Shown piece after piece: positions 6,974-17,260 of a DNA stretch of 64,000 nucleotides. The first letter of the stretch is position 1; each line of letters opens with the position of its first letter. The stretch is from contig JAKAFB010000006.1 of NCBI GenBank assembly GCA_021818105.1, positions 1 through 64,000 of the forward strand. The letters run 5' to 3'. The position numbers were made by a program, and so were the translations under genes. The notes beneath the pieces were generated by a model. The model had not been told where the DNA came from, ran no database searches, and saw only the letters and a program-made list of their open reading frames with translations. The stretch is from Acidobacteriota bacterium. Lineage in GTDB: Bacteria; Acidobacteriota; Terriglobia; Terriglobales; Acidobacteriaceae.

Positions 6974-7699
6974 ATGATGAATCGCTATGGAATGTTGATG
7001 TTGGCTGCCCTGACTGCGGCGGGAGTTTCCGGTTGCGCGACGAAGAACTATGTGAAGAGCCAGACGGCTCCCATTATTGAGCACACAGGAAAGCTGGAGG
7101 ATCAGACGGCGGCGAATGGCCGGGCGATCCGCGATACGGATCAGCGCGCGCAGGCGGGCATTAAGCAGGCGCAGAGCAGTGCGGACGCAGCCACCCAGAA
7201 TGCGCAGAATGCGACCAAGGCTGCGGGCGACGCGGAGACGGCGGCAAACGATGTGGTGCACCGCGCGGATTCGCTGGACAGCGTGGTGAAGGGGTTGGAC
7301 AACTACAAGCAGATGGGCGATGTAACGGTAACGTTCGGCTTTGACAAGTCAGTGCTGACGCAGGACGCAAAGGAGCAACTGGACAGCTTTGCGGCGCAAC
7401 TGGGCTCGGCGAAGAGCTACATCCTGGAAGTGACAGGCGGAACGGATTCTACAGGCTCGGCGCAGTACAACTATGACCTGAGCCAGCGCCGCGCGGATGC
7501 GGTGGTGCAGTATCTGGCGTCGAAGTACAACATTCCCGCGCACCGCTTCTACCTGATCGGCATTGGCAAGGATAAGGAAGTGGCACCGAACGATACGCGA
7601 GAGGGTCGCCAGAAGAACCGCCGCGTGGAGGTGCAACTGCTGACGAACATGAGTGGCACGGGTACGGAGACCGCAGGTACACAGGGCTCAGGCAAGTAA
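6974..7699 (+). CDS. OmpA-family peptidoglycan-associated lipoprotein
   Basis: A 241-residue outer-membrane lipoprotein that would anchor the envelope to peptidoglycan. The signal sequence ends in a lipobox with Cys21 (AAGVSGC). Residues ~45-100 are an Ala/Gln-rich helical segment (QAQSSADAATQNAQNATKAA), probably coiled coil. The C-terminal OmpA-like domain (~115-230) contains VTVTFGFDKSVLTQDAKEQL, TGGTDSTGSAQYN, LSQRRADAVVQYL and NRRVEVQLL. The Asp and Arg expected to contact diaminopimelate appear present (TDSTG, NRRVEV). ATG at 6974, behind GGGGGAG, was preferred over an upstream frame lacking a signal peptide. It is monocistronic, closed by a strong terminator. Confidence 0.88.
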   Translation: MMNRYGMLMLAALTAAGVSGCATKNYVKSQTAPIIEHTGKLEDQTAANGRAIRDTDQRAQAGIKQAQSSADAATQNAQNATKAAGDAETAANDVVHRADSLDSVVKGLDNYKQMGDVTVTFGFDKSVLTQDAKEQLDSFAAQLGSAKSYILEVTGGTDSTGSAQYNYDLSQRRADAVVQYLASKYNIPAHRFYLIGIGKDKEVAPNDTREGRQKNRRVEVQLLTNMSGTGTETAGTQGSGK

Positions 7700-7729
7700 C
7701 TTTTCAAAACCCTGATTACGTATACGAAA

Positions 7730-7767
7730 GGCCATCCGGTGAGGAACCGGATGGCCTTATTTTTTTG
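7730..7767 (+). terminator. Rho-independent terminator after the OmpA lipoprotein gene
   Basis: A perfect 11-bp stem, ggccatccggt (7730-7740) with accggatggcc (7746-7756) and a 5-base loop, is followed by TTATTTTTTT. On the other strand the U-tract is short, so it acts mainly on the plus strand. Confidence 0.93.
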
Positions 7768-7779
7768 CGCGAAGAGCAA

Positions 7780-8394
7780 TCAGGCTTGGCCGGCTTCGAG
7801 CTGGCGAACGTGCTCGGCGCGGACTTGGGTTGCGGTGAAGAGACGCAGGAAGGGCGCGCCGGCCGCGGCGGACTCGACGGCGGGACGACCGTTGGCTTCT
7901 TCGCGCTCGACGATGCAGACAACAGCGGCGATGATCATGCCGGCTTCGCGTGCGGCCTCAATGGCGTTGATGGTGGAGGCGCCGGTGGTACAGACGTCAT
8001 CGACAATGACGACGCGTGCGCCTTCGCGGCAGAAGCCTTCGATGCGGCGTCCAGTGCCGTGGGTCTTTTCCGCCTTGCGCACGAGGAAGCCGTGGAGGAG
8101 CGGTGCGGAGGGGGTGGAGAGAGCGCGCCAGGCGCTGGCCGTGGCCACGTTGGAGACGATGGGGTCAGCGCCCATGGTTAGGCCGCCGACGGCTTCGGCA
8201 TCGATGTGGTTCTGCTCCAGCAAATCGAGGATGGCGTGGCCGGTGAGTCGGCCACCTTCGGCATGGAGCGTGGTGGTGCGGCAGTCGATGTAGTAATCGC
8301 TGGTGCCACCAGAAGAGAGCTTGAACTGGCCGAGGCGGAAGCTGGTGCGGGCCAGGAGCGAAAGCAGTTGCTGTGCGTAGGTTGGGGTGGTCAT
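7780..8394 (-). CDS. pyrE: Orotate phosphoribosyltransferase
   Basis: A 204-residue enzyme of de novo pyrimidine synthesis that joins orotate and PRPP to give OMP. Family signatures are LSSGGTSDYYIDCR near the N-terminus and the PRPP-binding loop VVIVDDVCTTGAST, followed by the Gly-rich end. The start is MTTPTYAQQLLSL at 8394, matching family length; the open frame continues upstream without homology. It ends 13 bases from the terminator of the convergent OmpA gene. The gap to the CPBP gene upstream is short, so it could be the last gene of the uvrA-CPBP-pyrE operon. Confidence 0.93.
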   Translation of the reverse strand: MTTPTYAQQLLSLLARTSFRLGQFKLSSGGTSDYYIDCRTTTLHAEGGRLTGHAILDLLEQNHIDAEAVGGLTMGADPIVSNVATASAWRALSTPSAPLLHGFLVRKAEKTHGTGRRIEGFCREGARVVIVDDVCTTGASTINAIEAAREAGMIIAAVVCIVEREEANGRPAVESAAAGAPFLRLFTATQVRAEHVRQLEAGQA

Positions 8395-8419
8395 CACCAG
8401 CGATTGTAAAGGGCAGGGC

Positions 8420-9375
8420 TCACATGCGCTCAAGGTGCCTGAATCCGCTGGTGCCGAAGAACATGAGGGAGAAGAGCAGGAAGTTGTAACTGGCGTGGAC
8501 GAAGACCGCGGCGGCGAGGGAGCGCGTGGCGATGCGGACCCAGCAAAGAACGAGGCTGACGCAGATAAGCAGTACAAACGGGCCGACGGAGTAGGCGGTC
8601 TGGTCTGCGTGGATGAGAGCGAAGAGGGAGCTGGTGATGATGGACGCGACGCTCATAGCAGGCAGCGACCACTGCGGGTGCCCGTTTTCGTCGAGGGGAT
8701 GGGGTGGCATGTTGTGAGCTCTCTCGGCCATCCAGTCAAAGGCTGTGCAGAGGGCGGGAAGGAGGAAGCCACGGAAGGCGATTTCCTCAAAGAACGGGGC
8801 CAGGGTGACGCCAAAGGCGAAGAGCATCCATGCGGCGCCGGGCATGCGGAAGATGCGGTCGATGGGGGCATCAGAGGGGCCGGGGATAAGGATGCTGTTG
8901 AACATGGCGAGAACGAAGCAGAGGACAGCGGCACCAAAGAGCCGGGAGCGTAGGCGGAGAGCTGTGGCTCCGCGCCAGTGCAGACCGGCGAAGAAGCTCT
9001 TGTGCCAGAACATTGGAAAGATGATCAGGCAACCGATGAAGGTGAGGATGTAGAAGATGCCCTCGCTGCCGAGGGTGTAGTGAATCTCCGTGGTGGCCTG
9101 TGCGAGGGTGGAGACGCCGAAGAGGCGGAAATGCAGGGCGATGCGTGCAGTGAGGCCAGCGCCAAAAAGTCCGATGAGCGCGATGAGGGCGAGGATGCCG
9201 AGGTGGCCGAAGTTGGGGATGCGCTCCTCATGGAAAGGTTCGTGCAAAAGATAGGGAAAGAAAGGCGGCGGGACGGCGGGGTCTTGGGCGGGCTCGAGCG
9301 GAGAGCTGCCGGCGCTGCTCTCTGGTTGTGCGCCGTCGGGCTCGGGTTGGAGGGGCGAAGGCTGGGGGAGATCGT

Positions 9376-9379
<4 letters not shown>
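8420..9379 (-). CDS. CPBP-family intramembrane metalloprotease
   Basis: A 319-residue membrane protein with about eight hydrophobic helices and a CPBP (CAAX protease and bacteriocin-processing, Abi) domain in the C-terminal half. Diagnostic motifs are EEIAFRGF (EExxxR), [10 protein letters not shown] (FxxxH) and [10 protein letters not shown] (HxxxN). Members are glutamic-type intramembrane endopeptidases that process prenylated or small signal proteins; bacterial substrates are rarely known. The N-terminal ~50 residues are Pro/Glu-rich and cytosolic. The ATG overlaps the uvrA stop codon (ATGA at 9376-9379), so it is translationally coupled to uvrA, which may be a chance of operon packing. 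Confidence 0.88.
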
Positions 9380-12402
<3,023 letters not shown>

Positions 12403-12478
12403 GGTCAGTCGCTGTGGGTGCAGTGGGCAATTCCGGGCCGCGCAGGATGCAGTTTTCCGATGAGAACCCCTATAGGGT

Positions 12479-12508
12479 ATTCTATTTGCCAATAGAAACA
12501 AGGGTCAA
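12479..12508 (-). promoter_or_regulatory. uvrA promoter overlapped by a palindromic operator candidate
   Basis: On the minus strand TTGACC (12508-12503), an 18-bp spacer and TAGAAT (12484-12479) form a good sigma-70 promoter. A perfect inverted repeat ttctatt-tgcc-aatagaa (12480-12497) covers the spacer and -10 element, the position expected for a repressor. A damage-response repressor such as LexA is a guess based on the gene controlled. Confidence 0.5.
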
Positions 12509-12625
12509 CGCAGCGGATTTCTCCGCCGCGATTGGTCGAATCGATTTACTCTTGCCTGAGAGTTCTCCTGGTTGCGGAAGATTCTGCAGCGTTTAACGCG
12601 GCGGGGAATGACTGAGGCGAAAGCG

Positions 12626-12793
12626 ATGGCGGATTTGCTGAACTTAACGATGTTGCTCTGCGCATCTCTGGGCTCAATGGCGTTTGGTGTACTAGTGGCT
12701 TATGGGATATTTCGCTTGGGCTTTGCGCTGATGCGTCCGCATAAGAGCCAGCCCGCAGTGAAAACGAGCACCGAGACGGCGAACGTCGTCTAG
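12626..12793 (+). CDS. Small single-pass membrane protein, function unknown
   Basis: A 55-residue protein (MADLLNLTMLLCASLGSMAF...) with one long hydrophobic helix, residues ~7-33, and a polar tail with Arg/Lys after the helix, so probably oriented with a cytoplasmic C-terminus. The ATG at 12626 has GAGG eight bases upstream; 12608 and 12572 are possible longer starts. It is transcribed away from uvrA, and the two genes share a ~220-bp region containing the palindrome. I do not recognise a family. Confidence that it is a gene is moderate, based on start, position and composition. Confidence 0.55.
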   Translation: MADLLNLTMLLCASLGSMAFGVLVAYGIFRLGFALMRPHKSQPAVKTSTETANVV

Positions 12794-12891
12794 CGGCGCA
12801 CCCTCTGAGCCGGCACGGTCTGCCGGAACTTCTTGTCACAATTCATTTCCATGGCGCGCTGCCTGGCGGGCACGGCTTATCGTGCGCAGTC

Positions 12892-13650
12892 CTAAATATT
12901 TGGCTGGCTCATACGCTGCTGCATCTGCTGCATCTGCTGAATGTTTGGCGGCACGGGCTGACCAGGAGTCCCCGGAGGAAAGCCGGGTCGGGCTGCAGGC
13001 GGCGGCACGGGCTGGACCGGCGTCTCTTCAGGCTCGGGCTCGGCAGGCTCTTCCTCGTGGGGTTCTTTCTGCGCAAAGGCGCTGGGGGGTGGTTGCTGGG
13101 CGGTGGAGCTGCGAGCGGTCAACTCAATGCGACTGGGTGTGCCGTTGCTACGGTCACCGATCATGAGCACGTTGTAGCCAGAGCCTTGCAGGAGCTGAAA
13201 GAGCACTTCGCGGGCAGGTCCGGGACCGTAAGTGCCAAAGACGCGCTGGTCCTGGACTGCGCCATCGACGGTGGTGCCGGTTGCCGTGGCAACGTCTTGA
13301 AGGATCTGCTGGAGGCTGGAGTTTGCAGCGTGGATGCGGAGGCCATGGCTGTCCCAGGAGATCGTGGCCGGCGCAGGGGCATTGTTGACGGGCCAGTTCG
13401 GTTTGGGCGGCTCAGGGGGCGTGGGCGGAATGGCCTGTGCGGCTTTCATCTTGCGATGCGTTTTTGCTGTGGAGGGTGCGTGGGATTTCGAGGATTTGGG
13501 GGTTGATCCCGGCTGGGCAGATGGCCTGGGCTGCTGTGCACAGAGAGTGCCGGTGGCGAAGAGGCCAGCGAGGATGAGGCTGGCGAGGCGCGTTGTGGGT
13601 GTTGCCGCAAGCGTGTGAGACAGGACGTGACGGACGATGTGTACACGCAT
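12892..13650 (-). CDS. Exported protein with STN/secretin-like domain
   Basis: A 252-residue exported protein. After a signal peptide (ending near TLCAQ, residue ~39) there is a Pro/Lys-rich linker to residue ~90. A compact domain follows at ~95-175 (ISWDSHGLRIHAANSSLQQI, VDGAVQDQRVFGTYGPGPAR, VLFQLLQGSGYNVLM), which has the pattern of the secretin/TonB short N-terminal (STN) domain. The C-terminal third is Pro/Glu-rich and ends in a Gln-Met repeat (QQMQQMQQRM) coded by a near-perfect CTGCAT triplet array. No secretin barrel follows, so the domain stands alone. It may bind a partner envelope complex; this is inference. Confidence 0.6.
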   Translation of the reverse strand: MRVHIVRHVLSHTLAATPTTRLASLILAGLFATGTLCAQQPRPSAQPGSTPKSSKSHAPSTAKTHRKMKAAQAIPPTPPEPPKPNWPVNNAPAPATISWDSHGLRIHAANSSLQQILQDVATATGTTVDGAVQDQRVFGTYGPGPAREVLFQLLQGSGYNVLMIGDRSNGTPSRIELTARSSTAQQPPPSAFAQKEPHEEEPAEPEPEETPVQPVPPPAARPGFPPGTPGQPVPPNIQQMQQMQQRMSQPNI

Positions 13651-13778
13651 GGAGAACGGCTCCCCGATGACGATGGAGGCGCGGGTGCGGCGCTTCCGAG
13701 GACTCTACTGTACTAGACTAACAGTGGCCCTTGGGCGCTCACGCAGAGTGTTTGGGGGCAGAGAGGGAAACGCAACCG

Positions 13779-14768
13779 ATGCGCGTCTGCTGGAAGTGTT
13801 GGATGGTAGCGCTGCTGCTGGCGGTGCCGATGGCAGGGCGGGCCGCCACGTGCACCACACAAGCGGAAATGACAACGCAGGACCGGGATGCCATTGCCGC
13901 AGCGGGACAGGGAATTGCACTGGCCGTGTTGCAGCAGGACTATGCAACGCTGCAAGGGGCGCTGCTGCCAGCGGTTGCGCAGGACTGGGATGGGATGCGC
14001 GCGGCGGTGGAGAATGCCGCTCCGCTGATGCAGGGCGGGCAGGCACAGTTGCGCTCCATCTATCTGCTGGACTCGAGCGCCAACGGGGCACCGGCAACCA
14101 CGCAGTTTTTTTGCTCGAATGCGAGCGGGTCACTGACGGTGACGATTACGATGCGTTCCCTGCCGCCGGGGCGGTATGCAATGGTTCTGGCGGATGCGGC
14201 CGGAGCGCCGATGGGCGGGCAGATGGGGCTGGTGCTTGTGTGGGACCAGACGAGCTCTGTCCCGCGGTGGCGACTGGGCGGTTTGTCGCTGCGGCAAGGC
14301 ATCGTCGATGGGCATGATGGTGTGTGGTACTGGACCCGGGCGCGAGCGCTGGCCGCGTCCAAAGCGCCGTGGAGTGCGTGGTACACGTATGAACTGGCAA
14401 AGTACCTGCTGCTGCCTGTGGACTACATTTCTTCGCCGAACCTGGAAAAACTGGAGCAAGAGCAGGCGCAGATTGAAGGCGGGCCTGCCGGGGCGTTTCC
14501 TTATTCGCTACAAGATGGCGACCGGACGTGGAAGATTGATGCAATCCATGTAGACACGCGGCTGCACCAGGCTGATTTGGGCGTGACGTATGAATCGATT
14601 GGCGTGTCAGACCCCTCGGCGCTGCGCACGGAGGCGGTGGCCGTGCTGAGCGCGCTGGTGAGGGCGCATCCGCAGCTCAAGGAGAATTTTCATGGGCTGT
14701 GGGCTTATGCATCACGCGACGGCAAGGTGACGACGGTGATCGAATTGCCGATGGCGCAGATTCCTTAG
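13779..14768 (+). CDS. Secreted protein of unknown function
   Basis: A 329-residue protein with a signal peptide (MRVCWKCWMVALLLAVPMAG, cleavage near GRAA-TC). The mature part carries two regions: ~25-175 with an Ig-like or beta-rich pattern (AQLRSIYLLDSSA, FFCSNASGSLTVTI, PPGRYAMVLADAAG) and ~200-325 with mixed helices (WYTYELAKYLLLPVDYIS, YESIGVSDPSALRTEAV). I recognise no catalytic motif. The ATG at 13779, after GAGAGGG, gives a proper signal peptide and was chosen over 13731. It is followed after 28 bp by the threonine aldolase gene on the same strand, so the two may be cotranscribed. Confidence 0.7.
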   Translation: MRVCWKCWMVALLLAVPMAGRAATCTTQAEMTTQDRDAIAAAGQGIALAVLQQDYATLQGALLPAVAQDWDGMRAAVENAAPLMQGGQAQLRSIYLLDSSANGAPATTQFFCSNASGSLTVTITMRSLPPGRYAMVLADAAGAPMGGQMGLVLVWDQTSSVPRWRLGGLSLRQGIVDGHDGVWYWTRARALAASKAPWSAWYTYELAKYLLLPVDYISSPNLEKLEQEQAQIEGGPAGAFPYSLQDGDRTWKIDAIHVDTRLHQADLGVTYESIGVSDPSALRTEAVAVLSALVRAHPQLKENFHGLWAYASRDGKVTTVIELPMAQIP

Positions 14769-14796
14769 GCATATTTTCTGAGAGAGGTTGATAGCT

Positions 14797-15831
14797 TTGG
14801 CGGAACTGATCGATTTGCGCTCTGACACGGTGACGCGTCCGACGCCGGAGATGCGGGCGGCAATGGCTGCCGCCGAGGTGGGGGACGATGTGTATGGCGA
14901 AGACCCCACGGTGAACCTGCTGGAGCGGCGCGCAGCGGAGATTTTTGGGCGCGAGGCGGCGCTGTTTGTGCCCACCGGCACGATGGGCAACCAGATTGCG
15001 ATTCGCGTGAACACGCAGCCGGGGCAGGAGATTATCTGCGAGGCACGCTCGCACATCCTGGACTGGGAGATGGCGACGGCGGCAACGTTTTCCGGCTGCC
15101 TGATTCGCACGGTGGCGACGGAGAGCGGCACGCTGACATGGAAGGATATTGAACCGGCGATTCATGAGCGCAGCACCTTTCGCGCGGCGACGGGGCTGAT
15201 TGAAATCGAAAATACTGCGAACATGGCGGGTGGACGGGTTACGCCATTGGCTGCGATGGAGGAGATTTGGACGGGCGCGAAGGAACGCAATCTTCCGTTG
15301 CACCTGGACGGGGCGCGCATTTTTAATGCCGCGACGGCGCTGGATGTTGATGTAAAGACGCTGACGCGCGGCTTCGATACGGTGATGTTCTGTTTGTCGA
15401 AGGCGCTGTGCGCGCCGGTGGGGTCGATGCTGGTGGGTTCTGCGGAGCTGATGGAACGCGCGCGGATTTATCGCAAGGCGCTGGGCGGCGGCATGCGGCA
15501 GGCAGGCGTGCTGGCGGCTGCGGGGCTGATTGCGCTGGAACAGATGCCCAAGAGACTGCACGAGGACCACGCCAATGCGAGGATGCTTGCTGAAGCGCTG
15601 GCGAATATGGATGGCGTTGAGCTGAATCCGGAGACCGTGGAGACGAATATCGTGATCTTCAGGCTGACAGGGAGCCTGAGTGCGGCGGAGCTTGTTGCGC
15701 GGCTGAAGGCGAAGGGAGTGCTGTCGAGCGCCGTGGGACCGCAGGCAATCCGGCTGGTGACGCACTATGACGTGGACCGGGCAGCATGTGTACGTGCGGT
15801 CGATGTGCTTGCTGAGGAGATCCACGCGTAG
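14797..15831 (+). CDS. PLP-dependent threonine aldolase family protein
   Basis: A 344-residue pyridoxal-phosphate enzyme of the fold-type I beta-eliminating lyase/threonine aldolase family, cleaving L-threonine or L-allo-threonine to glycine and acetaldehyde. Signatures are [17 protein letters not shown] at the N-terminus, [12 protein letters not shown], the cofactor Asp in [10 protein letters not shown], and the Schiff-base Lys in [14 protein letters not shown]. The frame opens with a TTG. TTG at 14797 has AGAGAGG at 14781-14787 with suitable spacing and gives the family start [14 protein letters not shown] at 14788 is the alternative. It is intact. It lies directly behind the secreted protein gene. 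Confidence 0.9.
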   Translation: MAELIDLRSDTVTRPTPEMRAAMAAAEVGDDVYGEDPTVNLLERRAAEIFGREAALFVPTGTMGNQIAIRVNTQPGQEIICEARSHILDWEMATAATFSGCLIRTVATESGTLTWKDIEPAIHERSTFRAATGLIEIENTANMAGGRVTPLAAMEEIWTGAKERNLPLHLDGARIFNAATALDVDVKTLTRGFDTVMFCLSKALCAPVGSMLVGSAELMERARIYRKALGGGMRQAGVLAAAGLIALEQMPKRLHEDHANARMLAEALANMDGVELNPETVETNIVIFRLTGSLSAAELVARLKAKGVLSSAVGPQAIRLVTHYDVDRAACVRAVDVLAEEIHA

Positions 15832-16023
15832 TGGGCGGCGTTTCGCAATACAGCATGTGAAGTGCGTTCTTCGCTGTCGGGGCTTGCCGTTTTTGAACCC
15901 AACAAAAACACTCATCCGCGCCCTAGCATGCAGTAGTGTAGGATGCCGTGAGGGCAGGCGAGCGCCTTTGCGCGTGCCGTTACAGGCTGCCGCTGCGCAG
16001 CCGGTGGGTCTGGAGGATGAAGA

Positions 16024-17250
16024 TTGCGAGTTGGCCTATTTACACGCGAGTATCCCCCGCAGGTGTATGGCGGCGCAGGGGTGCATGTTGACTACCTGAG
16101 CCGTGAACTGGCGAAAGAGATCGAGGTGGAGGTGCACTGCTGGGGCCCGCAGTATGAGGACCGCGGCAACCTGCATGTGCGCGGCGCGGAACCGTGGGAT
16201 GAAATCAGCCTCGGCACGGAGGGCAAGTTCAAGGGCGCCCTGGAGGCGTTCAGCCTGAACCTTACGCAGGTGAAGGCACTGGCGGGCGTGGACGTGGTGC
16301 ATACGCACACGTGGTATGTGTCGATGGCAGGTTTTCTGGCAAAGAAGCTCTATGGCGTGCCGTTTGTGCTGACGACGCACTCTCTGGAACCGCTGCGGGC
16401 ATGGAAGGCGGAGCAATTAGGCAGCGGCTACGCGATGAGCTCGTGGATGGAGCGGACGGCGATTCTGGATGCGGACGCAATAGTGGCCGTGTCGCAGGGG
16501 ACAAAGGCGGACATCCTTCGCGCGTATCCTGACGTGGACCCAAACCGCATTCACGTGATCTACAACGGCATCGATCTGACCGAGTACCAGAAGACAACAG
16601 AGACAAGGGCACTGACGGACCATGGGGTTGACCCGTCAGAGCCATACATTCTGTTTGTGGGGCGAATCACACGGCAGAAGGGAGTAACGCACCTGATGGA
16701 TGCCGTGCGCTATCTTCCGCCGGGAACGCAGGTGGTGCTGTGCGCAGGCGCGCCGGATACGCCGGAGATTGCCGCGGAACTGCGCAGCAAGGTGGAGGAG
16801 GCGCGAAAGGATCATCCGCGAATTGTGTGGATTGAAAAGATGGTGACGAAGCAGGAGGCGATTCAGCTATACAGCAATGCGCGCGTATTCTGCTGCCCGT
16901 CTGTGTACGAACCGTTCGGGATTATCAACCTTGAGGCTATGGCCTGCCGCGCGCCAGTGGTGGCAAGCGCAACAGGAGGCATCAAGGAAGTAGTGGTGGA
17001 AGGTGAGACGGGGCATTTGGTGCCGTTTGAGCAGGACCCGGTGACGAGCTTTCCGCGCGACCCGGAGCGGTTTGCACGTGACTTGGGAGAGCGTTTGACG
17101 GAGATGATGGCGGACCCGGAGAAGTGCAGGCGCATGGGGGATGCGGGGCGGCGGCGCGTGGAAGACACGTTTAGCTGGACGGCGATTGCGCACCAGACGA
17201 TTCGCCTGTATGAGCAGTTGATGGAAGAGCGCAAGCGTGGAACAAAGTGA
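16024..17250 (+). CDS. glgM: GT4 glycogen synthase/maltose-1-phosphate synthase
   Basis: A 408-residue GT-B glycosyltransferase of the actinobacterial-type glycogen synthase family (GlgA of Corynebacterium/Mycobacterium, now GlgM). The family joins ADP-glucose and glucose-1-phosphate to alpha-maltose-1-phosphate. Clear elements are the N-terminal acceptor segment MRVGLFTREYPPQVYGGAGV, the hinge and nucleotide-binding region FVGRITRQKGVTHLMDAVR, and the GT4 donor motif EPFGIINLEAMACRAPVVAS. The TTG start at 16024 has GGAGG seven bases upstream. It runs into glgE, with which it forms the GlgE pathway. A role as ordinary glycogen synthase cannot be ruled out by sequence. Confidence 0.88.
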   Translation: MRVGLFTREYPPQVYGGAGVHVDYLSRELAKEIEVEVHCWGPQYEDRGNLHVRGAEPWDEISLGTEGKFKGALEAFSLNLTQVKALAGVDVVHTHTWYVSMAGFLAKKLYGVPFVLTTHSLEPLRAWKAEQLGSGYAMSSWMERTAILDADAIVAVSQGTKADILRAYPDVDPNRIHVIYNGIDLTEYQKTTETRALTDHGVDPSEPYILFVGRITRQKGVTHLMDAVRYLPPGTQVVLCAGAPDTPEIAAELRSKVEEARKDHPRIVWIEKMVTKQEAIQLYSNARVFCCPSVYEPFGIINLEAMACRAPVVASATGGIKEVVVEGETGHLVPFEQDPVTSFPRDPERFARDLGERLTEMMADPEKCRRMGDAGRRRVEDTFSWTAIAHQTIRLYEQLMEERKRGTK

Positions 17251-17260
17251 CAGGACTGCT

